Shown: piece by piece, positions 45,639 to 54,789 of the stretch
Position numbering within the stretch: the stretch's first letter is position 1
How the letters are laid out: each line of letters starts with the position of its first letter
Source: Chryseobacterium sp. MYb264
GTDB lineage: Bacteria; Bacteroidota; Bacteroidia; Flavobacteriales; Weeksellaceae
Assembly (NCBI RefSeq): GCF_035974275.1
Contig: NZ_CP142422.1
Location: forward strand, 5,170,368-5,234,367
Direction: 5' to 3'
DNA length: 64,000 nucleotides
Made by a program: the position numbers and the translations under genes
Notes under the pieces: model-generated
Databases searched by the model: none
Told to the model about the DNA's origin: nothing
What the model saw: the letters and a program-made list of their open reading frames with translations, nothing else

Positions 45639-46943
45639 TTACAGATCAGAAAAACTTTTATCATTAAGATGATCAAATCTACGATTTTTTGCCTGACCGA
45701 TTTTCTGTCGAGTGTAAATACTGTTATTTCCCGAAAGCAAATAAGAAACAATACAGGCAATGGCAATATAAACGCCACTTTCGGAACCGAATAATTCAAT
45801 GCCCATCAGCATACAGGCGAGGGGAGTGTTGGTGGCTCCCGCGAAAACAGCCACAAAACCCATTCCTGCCAATAGTCCAAACGGAAGTGGAATAATTAAG
45901 GATAAAGCGCTTCCCAAAGTAGCTCCAATAAAGAATAGCGGCGTTACCTCGCCACCTTTAAATCCTGCGGCGAGCGTTACGATGGTAAAGATCATTTTTA
46001 AGGCAAAATCAGATAAAGGAAGTTGTGTATCAAAAGATTCCACAATCGTTGGAATTCCCAGGCCGATATATCTTGTGGTTCCCATCGCAAAAACAGCAAG
46101 TGCAACGAGCGTTCCGCCAATAACGGGGCGCAGGGGAGGATATTTAATTTTAGATTTAAAAACAGAACCGGCCCAATGAATGCCTCTGCTGAAAGCTGCA
46201 GCACAGACTCCGAAGGCAATTCCCGCCAGAATACTGTAAATTATTGGCAAAAATTCAAGCTTAGGAATAAAATCAATGTGATAATGGGTGTGTTTTACAT
46301 TCCACAGGTTGGTCGCCCAATTGGCTAAAATAGCAGAGGCAAAAGCCGGAAAAATGGCATTGTAACGGATTTTACCGATCAGAAAAACTTCAAGTCCGAA
46401 AACAGCTCCCGCTAACGGAGTTCCGAAAACAGAGCCAAATCCGGCAGCAATCGCTGAAATGATTAAAATCCTTCTTTCATTTTGATCTAATCTGAAAGGC
46501 TTGGTCAGCTGATCAGCAATTGCGCCAGCCATTTGTAATGCCGTCCCTTCACGACCGGCAGAACCTCCAAAAAGGTGAGTAATAATGGTCCCCAAGTAAA
46601 CAAAAGGAGCCATTTTGAAAGGAATAATTTCCTTTGGTTCGTGAATATTTTCAATCAAAAGATTATTTCCGGCTTCCACATTTTTCCCGAAATAATAATA
46701 GAGAAGTCCAACGAGAAATCCGGCAACCGGTAAAAAAGCAATGATCCAGATATGGTTTTCCCGAAACTGAGTTGCCCATTCCAATGACTGTAAAAAGCCT
46801 GCCGAAGCCGTTCCTACCAAAGCGCCAATAATAAAACTGATGCAAAGCCATTTCGCAATATAAGGCAGCGCGGGATATTTTCTGAAAAAAAATTGAGTAT
46901 AAAAAACCGTTTTTGCTCTAAGGGTTCGTTGATGTTTAGGCAT
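45639..46943 (-). CDS. CLC-F type fluoride/proton antiporter
   Basis: Exports fluoride in exchange for protons. The 434-residue CLC-family protein carries the CLC-F variants of the channel motifs: AGNNLLIE at residues 91-98 in place of GSGIP, and GREGT at 130-134 (with the gating Glu) in place of GREGP, plus the second-half GGEVTPLF. About a dozen membrane helices. A fluoride riboswitch directly upstream supports fluoride rather than chloride as the substrate. Generic annotation would be 'voltage-gated chloride channel'. Confidence 0.92.
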   Translation of the reverse strand: MPKHQRTLRAKTVFYTQFFFRKYPALPYIAKWLCISFIIGALVGTASAGFLQSLEWATQFRENHIWIIAFLPVAGFLVGLLYYYFGKNVEAGNNLLIENIHEPKEIIPFKMAPFVYLGTIITHLFGGSAGREGTALQMAGAIADQLTKPFRLDQNERRILIISAIAAGFGSVFGTPLAGAVFGLEVFLIGKIRYNAIFPAFASAILANWATNLWNVKHTHYHIDFIPKLEFLPIIYSILAGIAFGVCAAAFSRGIHWAGSVFKSKIKYPPLRPVIGGTLVALAVFAMGTTRYIGLGIPTIVESFDTQLPLSDFALKMIFTIVTLAAGFKGGEVTPLFFIGATLGSALSLIIPLPFGLLAGMGFVAVFAGATNTPLACMLMGIELFGSESGVYIAIACIVSYLLSGNNSIYTRQKIGQAKNRRFDHLNDKSFSDL

Positions 46944-46949
46944 AATTCT

Positions 46950-46985
46950 CCTGATTAGTTATTTGTTAATAATCTATTAATCAGG
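46950..46985 (-). promoter_or_regulatory. expression-platform hairpin over the ribosome-binding site
   Basis: On the minus strand CCTGATTA (46985-46978), which overlaps the 3' end of the riboswitch aptamer, can pair with TAATCAGG (46957-46950), which runs into the AGGAG just before the ATG at 46943. This would hide the ribosome site when no fluoride is bound. A clear Shine-Dalgarno is unusual in this genome and fits translational control. Confidence 0.65.
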
Positions 46986-47042
46986 CGTCATCAGTCTCGT
47001 TTTGAAACGAGGCGGTTGGGTAAGGAAGAACACCATTTCCTT
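46979..47042 (-). ncRNA. fluoride riboswitch (crcB motif)
   Basis: The minus strand shows the conserved parts in order: GGAAATGG at the 5' end, TTACCCAACCGCC, a CTCGTTTTGAAACGAG hairpin, and CTGATGACGCCT at the 3' end. This is the crcB-motif aptamer that binds fluoride. It lies in the 5' UTR of the CLC-F antiporter, about 40 bases before the start codon. Confidence 0.92.
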
Positions 47043-47050
47043 TTACAGCA

Positions 47051-47058
47051 CAAATATA
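47051..47058 (-). promoter_or_regulatory. promoter -7 box of the riboswitch-CLC-F transcript
   Basis: TATATTTG on the minus strand, exact TAnnTTTG match; transcription should begin near 47044, just before the aptamer. Confidence 0.65.
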
Positions 47059-47145
47059 GGGATAATTTTAAATCAAATCATCCGTAATCCCGTATTAAAT
47101 ACCTGCATTTTTGAATAATAGAAAAACAATAACAACAACCCATCC

Positions 47146-47192
<47 letters not shown>

Positions 47193-47277
47193 CGTCTATT
47201 ATCTATCATCTCTCAGTCAATCATCTTATCATCTCTCAACTAAAAATCCACCAAATTCACAACAGTATGTCTTCACA

Positions 47278-47745
47278 CTATAAAAAAGGTTTCATTTCAT
47301 CTTCAATCTGGGTACGAAGTTCCATCAGGCGAATGGCATATTTCTCTTTTTGTCGGTCTTCCTCGGTATCAGGAATCCATTTTGGAACGGGAAGTTTTTT
47401 TCCATTTTCATCAACTGCTACAAAAACAATGATACAATGGGTTTTCTTATCGAATTTCGGTTGTTTCAGATTTCTGGAAAATACATTGATGGAAATATGC
47501 ATACTCGAAGACCCCGTATAAATTACCTGAGCTTCTACCTTTACAATTTCCCCGATTTTAATGGGTTCGTAGAAACGTATTCCGCCAACATAAACGGTTA
47601 CGGAATAATTTCCACTCCAAGTAGTCGCACACGCATAACCTGCCTGATCGATCCATTTCATTACGCTTCCTCCATGTACATTTCCTCCGTAGTTCACATC
47701 GGAAGGCTCTGAAATAAACTGAAAAGTGATAGGTTTATTCTCCAT
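47278..47745 (-). CDS. acyl-CoA thioesterase (hotdog fold, YciA/BFIT type)
   Basis: Hydrolyses acyl-CoA in the cytoplasm. The 155-residue single hotdog domain shows NYGGNVHGGSVMKWIDQAGYACA, with the Asp of the family's active site helix, and GGIRFYEPIKIGEIVKVEAQV. C-terminal helix from about residue 125. Monocistronic. Chain-length preference not visible. Confidence 0.92.
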   Translation of the reverse strand: MENKPITFQFISEPSDVNYGGNVHGGSVMKWIDQAGYACATTWSGNYSVTVYVGGIRFYEPIKIGEIVKVEAQVIYTGSSSMHISINVFSRNLKQPKFDKKTHCIIVFVAVDENGKKLPVPKWIPDTEEDRQKEKYAIRLMELRTQIEDEMKPFL

Positions 47746-47826
47746 TTTTTTTAAATTTCAATAAAGATATTTAATAATTTTCAGAATCTCTTATTTAGCC
47801 TTAATTTTGAGGTTTAAAATTTAATT

Positions 47827-48177
47827 ATGAAGAAAGTTTTTCACCTAAATACCTGCGATACTTGCAGAAAGATTTTAGCACAATTCGATTTATCAGATTG
47901 GGAAAAGAGAGAAATCAGAAAAGAACCGATCACGGAAGAGGAACTGGCTGAAATGTATGATAAAACAAAATCTTATGAAGCCTTATTTAGTAAGAAATCG
48001 ACTCAGATAAAATTAAGAGAACTGGATGTGAAATCTTTGACAGAAAAAGATTTTAAAGAATTATTATTAGATCATTACACATTTTTGAAGCGTCCTGTTT
48101 TTATTACTGATAAAGAAATTTTCGTAGGAAATGATAAAAAGAATGTTGAGGCTTTGAGGGAGTTTTTTGGAGTTTAG
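47827..48177 (+). CDS. ArsC/Spx-family protein (arsenate reductase-like)
   Basis: A 116-residue thioredoxin-fold protein with CDTCRK at residues 10-15 (NTCDTCRKIL) and a KRPVFITDKEIFVGND segment replacing the 'RPi' motif of ArsC. The CxxC is as in Spx and YffB rather than the CxxxxR of classical arsenate reductase. No ars gene nearby. Function is open: thiol reductase or regulator; arsenate reduction is unproven. Confidence 0.82.
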   Translation: MKKVFHLNTCDTCRKILAQFDLSDWEKREIRKEPITEEELAEMYDKTKSYEALFSKKSTQIKLRELDVKSLTEKDFKELLLDHYTFLKRPVFITDKEIFVGNDKKNVEALREFFGV

Positions 48178-48206
48178 TTAATTATCACCAGTTTTGAAAT
48201 ATAAAT

Positions 48207-48240
48207 AAAACCTCATAGATTTTAAAACTAATGAGGTTTT
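48207..48240. terminator. bidirectional terminator between convergent genes
   Basis: 10-bp stem AAAACCTCAT / ATGAGGTTTT, 14-base loop, T-run. Confidence 0.7.
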
Positions 48241-48245
48241 TTCTT

Positions 48246-48698
48246 TTATGGTTCAATAATTTTACCAGTGGATATAAGTTCTGTAATGTCTGAGAAAGGA
48301 CTATAATGATCAGCCGTCCATTCTCCATTTTTAAAAATAAATGAAATGTAGAAAGATAGTTCAACATTTTGGGTTATATACAAATTATCGCCTTCAGTAG
48401 GAGTGTATTCAAAATCAAAACAGTTCTCACAATTTAAGTTTAAGGTGATCCATTCAGCATTTAGACCATTGCCAATATCTTCGGTTGGAAAGATATACTG
48501 ACCAATCATTGAATTGCTTTTGTCAACACCTATATGTTTCCACAAATGCCAAATATAAATTAAAGGAATACTGTCATTTTTTTTGTTAGGAATTTTAATA
48601 AGCTCTCCTTTTACTTTTTTATAAGTATCTTGTTGTCTATATTTTATCTTATCTCCATTACAAATACACAATTTTATACCTTTCGTAAAGTCGCACAT
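48246..48698 (-). CDS. hypothetical protein
   Basis: A 150-residue protein without signal peptide or membrane helix. It starts MCDFTKGIKLCICNG and has a mixed alpha/beta look with Cys at 2, 11 and 13 and CENC in the middle. No family recognised. Lone gene between terminators. Confidence 0.65.
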   Translation of the reverse strand: MCDFTKGIKLCICNGDKIKYRQQDTYKKVKGELIKIPNKKNDSIPLIYIWHLWKHIGVDKSNSMIGQYIFPTEDIGNGLNAEWITLNLNCENCFDFEYTPTEGDNLYITQNVELSFYISFIFKNGEWTADHYSPFSDITELISTGKIIEP

Positions 48699-48743
48699 TA
48701 CATCTTTATTTTCAAATCAAATTTATAATTTTTCATAATATAA

Positions 48744-48778
48744 AAAAACCGTCTCGTAAAATTGACAAGACGGTTTTT
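48744..48778 (-). terminator. terminator of gcvT
   Basis: 11-bp stem AAAAACCGTCT / AGACGGTTTTT (48744-48754 / 48768-48778), just past the gcvT stop on the minus strand. Confidence 0.8.
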
Positions 48779-48798
48779 CTATTTTAAGCAATATTCAA

Positions 48799-49875
48799 TT
48801 ATACAAAAGGAGCTTTCACCACTTTTGCAGGAATATTTTTATTTCTTACCTGGATAAAGATCTCAGAACCCAATTTGAAGTGAGGCTTGTCTACATAAGC
48901 AAGACCTAAACCTACTTTTTTCATCGGAGACTGAGTTCCTGAAGTTACTTTTCCGATCACGTTTCCTTCTGAATCCACAACAGGATAATCGTGTCTTGGA
49001 ACTCCTTTATCTGTCAATTCAAACGCAACCAGTTTTCTGGTAACGCCTTCTTCTTTCTGTTTTGCGAAAGTATCTTTAGATACAAAATCTTTATCGAATT
49101 TTGTGATCCAGCCTAATCCGGCTTCAATCGGAGAAGTGGTATCGTCGATATCGTTTCCGTAAAGACAGAATCCTTTTTCAAGTCTCAAAGTATCTCTGGC
49201 AGCCAATCCGCAAGGAATAATTCCTTCTTCAGCACCCGCTTCGATGATGGCATCCCACAATTTTTCTGCAGCATCATTGTTAAAATAAATCTCAAAACCA
49301 CCGCTTCCTGTGTAGCCAGTGTTTGAAATAATAATATCGCTCACTCCCGCAACAGAACCTACTGTAAAGTGATAGTAAGGGATCTCAGAAAGGTTAGTTT
49401 CTGTTAATTTCTGAAGAATTTCAGTTGCTTTCGGACCCTGAACAGCCAATAAAGACATATCGTCGGACGCATTCGTCATTTTTGCTCCAAAAGTGTTGTA
49501 TTTTGAAATATGATTCCAGTCTTTATCAATATTTGAAGCGTTTACCACCACAAAATATTTTTCGTCTGCCATTTTATAAACGATCAAATCATCTACAATT
49601 CCTCCGTTTTCGTTGGGTAGACAAGAATATTGTGCCTTTCCGTTTTCCAGAGCATCTACATTGTTGGTTGTAACCAACTGTAAAAGCTCTTTAGAACCGG
49701 GACCTTCAATAAAAAACTGTCCCATGTGAGAAACATCGAACAATCCTGCTTTTTCTCTTACGGCAAAATGTTCTTCAGTCACTCCGGAATACTGCACAGG
49801 CATTTCAAAACCTGCAAAAGGTACGATTTTAGCTCCCAAAGAAACGTGTTTGTCGTACAAGGCTGTTTTCTTCAT
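48799..49875 (-). CDS. gcvT: aminomethyltransferase (glycine cleavage T protein)
   Basis: Transfers the methylene group from the aminomethyl-lipoyl H protein to tetrahydrofolate. The 358-residue sequence shows [50 protein letters not shown] and [11 protein letters not shown]. The glycine cleavage genes gcvH and gcvP are not adjacent, as is common in Bacteroidota. Complements the threonine dehydrogenase at 33,218, which also leads to glycine. Confidence 0.97.
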   Translation of the reverse strand: MKKTALYDKHVSLGAKIVPFAGFEMPVQYSGVTEEHFAVREKAGLFDVSHMGQFFIEGPGSKELLQLVTTNNVDALENGKAQYSCLPNENGGIVDDLIVYKMADEKYFVVVNASNIDKDWNHISKYNTFGAKMTNASDDMSLLAVQGPKATEILQKLTETNLSEIPYYHFTVGSVAGVSDIIISNTGYTGSGGFEIYFNNDAAEKLWDAIIEAGAEEGIIPCGLAARDTLRLEKGFCLYGNDIDDTTSPIEAGLGWITKFDKDFVSKDTFAKQKEEGVTRKLVAFELTDKGVPRHDYPVVDSEGNVIGKVTSGTQSPMKKVGLGLAYVDKPHFKLGSEIFIQVRNKNIPAKVVKAPFV

Positions 49876-49889
49876 ATTTAAATTTATTT

Positions 49890-50360
49890 CTATTTCTTTA
49901 TTTTAAAACTGTTAAAGGCTTCGTTGAAAAGCATCATATAATGACCATTCCAGTATTTTGGGTTACAATTAATGGAAATTAAATACAGGTCTTTATCTTT
50001 TTGGAAAACTTTGGTGACCCAAAAGAGTTTTTCTTTTTCATCGAGGTATTCATAAAAATATTCGGTATACCCTTTTTTTCCTTTGCTGCTTTTCACTTTA
50101 TTTTCGTCATCAGTGGATTTATAAAGGGCGAGAATGAATTTTTTGGTCTCCTCTTTAGGAAGGGCAAGATCGTGATATTCAGAAATGGTAATAGCGCCCA
50201 TTTCACCGGAAGGGAAAATATTGATGATATCACTGTCATTAGTCGTTTTCCAGCCATCCGGAACGTTGATAGAGTAGTTGGCTGTATCAAATACCGTAGA
50301 TTTTTGAGCAAATGAAAAAGATGCTAACAAAAATGCAAAAGCGACTAATAATTTCTTCAT
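49890..50360 (-). CDS. exported protein of unknown function
   Basis: 156 residues with a signal peptide ([20 protein letters not shown]). The mature part, [14 protein letters not shown] onwards, has the beta-rich pattern of the PsbP-like/MOG1 fold found in many small exported proteins of Bacteroidota. It lies 4 bases from idi, on the same strand, and 14 bases before gcvT, so it may be co-transcribed with both; this gives no clue to function. Confidence 0.75.
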   Translation of the reverse strand: MKKLLVAFAFLLASFSFAQKSTVFDTANYSINVPDGWKTTNDSDIINIFPSGEMGAITISEYHDLALPKEETKKFILALYKSTDDENKVKSSKGKKGYTEYFYEYLDEKEKLFWVTKVFQKDKDLYLISINCNPKYWNGHYMMLFNEAFNSFKIKK

Positions 50361-50364
50361 TATC

Positions 50365-50874
50365 CTAAAAATGATGTTTATATTCAGCTAAAATAATCTT
50401 AAACCATTCGGTGAAGTTATCAGGATTTTCTGTAAGTTCTTTGTCAAGATCTTCAAAGGAAATATATCTTACGGCTGCCACTTCATTTTTGTTTAAATTA
50501 AATTCAGCATTAAAATTTCCTGTAAAAACATGATCCAGTTCGTGTTCCCAAAGTCCGCCCCCGACATCGGTTTTATAAATAAAATGGAACTTTTCTGAAA
50601 GCTCTGTTTCAATTCCCAATTCCTCTTTTAATCTTCGGTTGGCAGCATCGAGATAGGTTTCCCCGTTTCTGGGATGCGAGCAGACGGCATTGGTCCATTT
50701 CAATGGTGAGTGATATTTTTCATCGGCTCTTTGCTGTAAAAGCATTTCGCCTCTTTCATTAAACAAAAAAATAGAAAAAGCACGGTGTAATAAGCCGTTA
50801 ATGTGTGCCTGCTGTTTTTCCATTACGCCTAAAACGCTGTCCTGAGGGTTCACTAAAACTACGAATTCTTCCAT
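50365..50874 (-). CDS. idi: isopentenyl-diphosphate delta-isomerase (type I)
   Basis: Interconverts IPP and DMAPP for isoprenoids such as menaquinone side chains. The 169-residue Nudix-fold enzyme has HRAFSIFLFNERGEMLLQQR, the catalytic Cys in NAVCSHPRNGET, the Nudix-like AANRRLKEELGIE, and a Glu pair in WEHELDHVF. Normal length. Confidence 0.95.
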   Translation of the reverse strand: MEEFVVLVNPQDSVLGVMEKQQAHINGLLHRAFSIFLFNERGEMLLQQRADEKYHSPLKWTNAVCSHPRNGETYLDAANRRLKEELGIETELSEKFHFIYKTDVGGGLWEHELDHVFTGNFNAEFNLNKNEVAAVRYISFEDLDKELTENPDNFTEWFKIILAEYKHHF

Positions 50875-51131
50875 TTCTACAAATGTAAGTTTAATAAATG
50901 TATTTTGGAAATTTTTGGTGAAACATCATTGTTTTAGTCTTCCAATTGCAGTGTTTGTTTTAAGGGTAGACAAGTCGTGCTGTTTTTTTTGACGAAAAGA
51001 TCTAAAGTATATTTTCAACTAAAATTATAAAAATGACAAGCATCAACATGATTTTATTCTTTAAATAATAAGTTTTAGTTTAAAAATTAAATTAATAGAA
51101 AGTTTTCGACCATCTTTTAATGTAAAAACTG

Positions 51132-51139
51132 TAACTTTG
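51132..51139 (+). promoter_or_regulatory. promoter -7 box of the HAD gene
   Basis: TAACTTTG, exact TAnnTTTG match, 17 bases before the ATG at 51157. Confidence 0.6.
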
Positions 51140-51156
51140 CTGTTCAATTTTTAACG

Positions 51157-51561
51157 ATGGAATTAGAGTACATAGAACACATTAGTCCAATTCTTAAGGA
51201 CGGAGTAAAGAACTACTTGATCGATATTGACGGAACCATTACTGAAGACGTTCCGAACGAAGAACCTGAAAGAATGGTTACCTGTGAACCTTTTCCGGAT
51301 GCGTTGGAAACCATCAACAGATGGTATGACGAAGGCCACCAGATTTGTTTTTTCACTTCCAGAACTGAAAATTTAAAACAAGTTACAATTGATTGGTTGG
51401 ATAAGCATGGCTTCAAATACCACAGCGTATTATGCGGAAAGCCAAGAGGCGGAAATTATCACTGGATTGATAATCATTTGGTAAGAGCCACAAGATACAA
51501 AGGCAAATTTACAGATCTTGTAGAAAAGCAGGTTACTATTGAAGTATTTAAAGAAGAATAA
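51157..51561 (+). CDS. small HAD-superfamily hydrolase
   Basis: 134 residues with the HAD nucleophile motif YLIDIDGTITED (Asp-x-Asp), motif II Ser/Thr in CFFTSRTENL, Lys in GKPRGGNYHWIDN with the motif IV acidic residue. No cap domain is visible, so it probably acts on a large or exposed phosphate. Sometimes annotated as a phosphoheptose isomerase in this group, which the sequence does not support. Substrate unknown. Confidence 0.8.
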   Translation: MELEYIEHISPILKDGVKNYLIDIDGTITEDVPNEEPERMVTCEPFPDALETINRWYDEGHQICFFTSRTENLKQVTIDWLDKHGFKYHSVLCGKPRGGNYHWIDNHLVRATRYKGKFTDLVEKQVTIEVFKEE

Positions 51562-51573
51562 AAAATTTAGTGT

Positions 51574-51628
51574 AAAGATTAAACGATTAAATTTTACCGT
51601 GAGTAATATTTAATTGTTTAATCTTTTT
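51574..51628 (+). terminator. terminator after the HAD gene
   Basis: 19-bp stem with one G-U (51574-51592 / 51608-51626), 15-base loop, T-run. Confidence 0.75.
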
Positions 51629-51653
51629 AATTTTTAAATCGATAAAAAATTTT

Positions 51654-52613
51654 ATGAAAGTTTTAGCAAACGACGGCTTAGATCAATCTGGAATTGATGC
51701 ATTAACGGAGAAAGGATTTGAGGTAATTACCACGAAGGTTCCTCAGGAATCTTTGGTAGATTACATTAATGAGCACAAAATCCGTACTATTTTGGTGCGC
51801 AGTGCGACAAAGGTGAGAAAAGATATTATTGATAATTGCCCTTCTATCGAGATCATCGGCAGAGGAGGTGTTGGGATGGATAATATTGATGTAGATTATG
51901 CAAGAGAAAAAGGGATCCATGTGATCAATACGCCGTCTGCTTCTTCGGAATCGGTTGCTGAGCTGGTATTTGCCCATTTATTTTCAGGGGCAAGATTTTT
52001 ACAGGATTCGAACAGAAAAATGCCTTTGGTAGGTGATACTGAATTTGCAGGCTTGAAAAAAGCGTATGCTGCAGGTATCGAATTGAAAGGTAAAACGATC
52101 GGTATTGTTGGAATGGGAAGAATAGGGCAGGAAGTCGCAAAAATCGCTTTAGGCCTTGGTATGCGGGTGATTGCCGCTGATAATAATGTGGGAAGAGCAA
52201 GCATTAAAGTGACTTTCTACAATAACCAGTTCATCAATGTTGATATCGAAACAGAACCGCTTCAGGAGGTATTGAAGCATTCTGATTTTATCACGCTTCA
52301 CGTTCCGGCTCAGAAAGACGGATATATGATCGGAAAGAATGAATTCGATATCATGAAGGATGGCGTGGCGATCGTTAACTGCTCAAGAGGTGGTGTGATA
52401 GATGAAGCTGCATTAATTGAAGCGTTGGACTCAGGAAAAGTGAAATTTGCAGGGTTGGATGTTTTCATTAACGAACCAACGCCTTCAAAAGAAATTCTGA
52501 ACCATTCTAAAATCTCTCTAACGCCCCACACAGGAGCATCTACACTGGAAGCGCAGGACAGAATCGGGCTTTCCTTGGCAGAACAGATCACGAGTATTTT
52601 ACAGATCAGCTAA
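51654..52613 (+). CDS. serA: D-3-phosphoglycerate dehydrogenase (short type)
   Basis: First step of serine synthesis. The 319-residue D-2-hydroxyacid dehydrogenase shows GRGGVGMDNIDVDYA, the NAD motif GIVGMGRIGQEVA, NCSRGGVIDE (Arg) and TPHTGAST (His). It lacks the ACT regulatory domain of E. coli SerA, so it is not expected to be inhibited by serine in the same way. serC is not adjacent. Confidence 0.9.
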   Translation: MKVLANDGLDQSGIDALTEKGFEVITTKVPQESLVDYINEHKIRTILVRSATKVRKDIIDNCPSIEIIGRGGVGMDNIDVDYAREKGIHVINTPSASSESVAELVFAHLFSGARFLQDSNRKMPLVGDTEFAGLKKAYAAGIELKGKTIGIVGMGRIGQEVAKIALGLGMRVIAADNNVGRASIKVTFYNNQFINVDIETEPLQEVLKHSDFITLHVPAQKDGYMIGKNEFDIMKDGVAIVNCSRGGVIDEAALIEALDSGKVKFAGLDVFINEPTPSKEILNHSKISLTPHTGASTLEAQDRIGLSLAEQITSILQIS

Positions 52614-52636
52614 TGCAGATCAGGTTAATATAAAAT

Positions 52637-52664
52637 AAAAACCATCTCAGAGCGAGGTGGTTTT
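52637..52664. terminator. bidirectional terminator between serA and mscL
   Basis: 11-bp stem AAAACCATCTC / GAGGTGGTTTT (one A-G/G-T type wobble), 5-base loop, between convergent genes. Confidence 0.75.
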
Positions 52665-52670
52665 ATTATT

Positions 52671-53057
52671 TTAGATAGTATTTTTATTTTTAAGCAAATC
52701 TCTGATTTCCATTAATAATTTTTGGTCTTCAGTAGGTCCGGCAGGAGCAGCAGGTGCTTCCTCTTTCTTAATAACTTTGCTCGCCCCCTTTACAAGCCAG
52801 AAAAGAACCATGGCGATACATAAAAAACTGATAACGGCAGAGAGAAAATTTCCGTAGGTCACCCCATTCCATGATAATTTTGAAATGTTTTCCGCGCCGG
52901 CAGCTTTCAAAGCAGGGTTCAGTAGTAATGGAGTAATAACATCCTCCACCAAAGAAGAAACAATTTTTCCAAATGCGCCCCCGATGATCACAGCAACAGC
53001 CAGATCAAGCACATTGCCTTTAAAAGCAAACTCTTTAAATTCTTTTACAAATCCCAT
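52671..53057 (-). CDS. mscL: large-conductance mechanosensitive channel
   Basis: Pentameric safety valve opened by membrane tension. 128 residues: FVKEFKEFAFKGNVLDLAVAVIIGGAFGKIV (S1 and TM1), VEDVITPLL, periplasmic loop, TM2 (FLSAVISFLCIAMVLFWLV) and a C-terminal helix (EDQKLLMEIRDLLK). Matches MscL fully. Confidence 0.97.
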   Translation of the reverse strand: MGFVKEFKEFAFKGNVLDLAVAVIIGGAFGKIVSSLVEDVITPLLLNPALKAAGAENISKLSWNGVTYGNFLSAVISFLCIAMVLFWLVKGASKVIKKEEAPAAPAGPTEDQKLLMEIRDLLKNKNTI

Positions 53058-53203
53058 AATTTATATTTTTTTAATTAGTATATACACAAAAGTAGGAATT
53101 TCAATTTTTAAAATTCAACATTTTATGAGTTTTTTAGATTGAAAATTTAAATGGGCTCTTAGTAATTGAATAATTATAATTAAATTTAGTAAAATAATTA
53201 ATA

Positions 53204-54718
53204 ATGAAAATTTTCACAGCAGAACAAATTCATCAGGGTGATTTGTATACTATTAATAATGAGCCTATTCCTTCCATTCTTTTAATGGAGAGAGCAGCGG
53301 CATCCTGCGTCGACTGGATTTCTGAGAACTGTAAAAATCATAGAAATTTTGCGGTGTTTTGCGGAAACGGGAATAACGGGGGGGATGGTTTTGCGATCGC
53401 AAGAATGCTTTACCAGAAAGGTTTCGATGTAGATGTTTTTATTAATCCCAAATCTAAATATTCAAGCAATGCCAATGAAAATCTGAAAGAGCTAAGGGAT
53501 CTTTCGGGGATTTTAATTAAGAGCTTCAAGGATGCTGAAAACTACCGCTTTGACAGCAGAACTATTATTATTGATGCCCTTTTCGGGATTGGTCTTTCAA
53601 GAAATATTGAAGATGAATTAAAGGATCTGATTGATCTTTTAAATCAAAAGAAAAATGTGAAAATTGCGGTTGATGTTCCTTCAGGGCTTTTTATTGATCA
53701 GATCACAGATGAAAATTCGACTATTTTACGGGCTGATTATACTTTAAGTTTTCAGCTGTGGAAGAAGAGTTTTTTACATCCCGAAACGGGAAAATATACC
53801 GGAAAAGTTGAGGTTTTAAATATTAATTTAAGTGAAGAATATATTTCTCAGACTGAAACAAATGATTTTGTGATCAGCGATGATGAGATAAAAGATCTAT
53901 TTAAAGTAAGAAGCGATTTTTCACATAAAGGTACGTATGGAAAAGCAACCATCATAGCCGGAAGTTACGGGAAAATGGGAGCGGCTGTTTTGTCAGCGAA
54001 AGCAGCTTTAAAAACCGGCTCGGGACTGACATTTGTTCTGGCTCCGAAATGTGGTTACGACATTCTTCAGACGTCATGTCCGGAGGCGATGTTTGTTGAA
54101 GGAGGTAATCAGCACATAGAAGTGATAGAGGAAGATGAAAATTCGGTCTATGGAATCGGCCCGGGAATCGGAACCGATGAACAGACGAAAAAGGCTTTGC
54201 TGAAATTTTTGAAAGATCATTCCAGGCCTGTGGTATTGGATGCGGATGCTTTAAACTGTATTGCTGAAACTAAAAATGGTTTACAGTTAATTCCGGAAAA
54301 ATCAATCATTACACCACATCCGAAGGAATTTGCACGGTTATTCGGAGCGACAAAAGATTCTTTTGAAAGAACTGAATTAGCCCTAAAAAAGGCGAAAGAA
54401 CACGATATTATTATTGTGTTGAAAGATCATCATAGCCAGATCGTGACACCTGAAGGAAAGATTTTTTATAATATTACCGGAAATTCAGGGCTGGCGAAAG
54501 GAGGAAGCGGGGATATTCTGACCGGGATTATCACTTCATTTTTGGCTCAGAAATATACTGAGCAGGAAGCTGCCGTTTTAGGGGTCTGGTTTCATGGAAA
54601 AGCCGCTGATTATGCTGCCGAAAAGTATTCTAAAGAAGCAATGGTCTCAACGGATATTATCAATGAATTTGGGAAGGTCTTCGGGGAGCTTAATGAAAAA
54701 GCAGAAGTGAAACTGTAA
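53204..54718 (+). CDS. nnr: bifunctional NAD(P)HX epimerase / ADP-dependent NAD(P)HX dehydratase
   Basis: Repairs hydrated NAD(P)H. 504 residues in two domains: the N-terminal YjeF_N epimerase (MERAAASCVDWI, VFCGNGNNGGDGFAIAR, DALFGIGLSR, AVDVPSG) and a C-terminal ribokinase-like dehydratase (TYGKATIIAGSYGKMGAA, GPGIGTD, VLDADALN, TPHPKEFARL, NSGLAKGGSGDILTGII). Same fusion as in E. coli. Confidence 0.96.
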   Translation: MKIFTAEQIHQGDLYTINNEPIPSILLMERAAASCVDWISENCKNHRNFAVFCGNGNNGGDGFAIARMLYQKGFDVDVFINPKSKYSSNANENLKELRDLSGILIKSFKDAENYRFDSRTIIIDALFGIGLSRNIEDELKDLIDLLNQKKNVKIAVDVPSGLFIDQITDENSTILRADYTLSFQLWKKSFLHPETGKYTGKVEVLNINLSEEYISQTETNDFVISDDEIKDLFKVRSDFSHKGTYGKATIIAGSYGKMGAAVLSAKAALKTGSGLTFVLAPKCGYDILQTSCPEAMFVEGGNQHIEVIEEDENSVYGIGPGIGTDEQTKKALLKFLKDHSRPVVLDADALNCIAETKNGLQLIPEKSIITPHPKEFARLFGATKDSFERTELALKKAKEHDIIIVLKDHHSQIVTPEGKIFYNITGNSGLAKGGSGDILTGIITSFLAQKYTEQEAAVLGVWFHGKAADYAAEKYSKEAMVSTDIINEFGKVFGELNEKAEVKL

Positions 54719-54734
54719 AGTTGTAATTGATATA

Positions 54735-54773
54735 AAAAAAATCAGATCATAAACACTATGATCTGATTTTTTT
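54735..54773. terminator. bidirectional terminator between nnr and lgt
   Basis: Stem ATCAGATCATA / TATGATCTGAT (54741-54751 / 54757-54767) flanked by A-run and T-run, between convergent genes. Confidence 0.85.
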
Positions 54774-54789
54774 TATATTCTGATAATCA

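Noticed and set aside
45639..46943. Voltage-gated chloride channel annotation
   Set aside because: The GNN and GREGT motifs and the fluoride riboswitch point to CLC-F instead.
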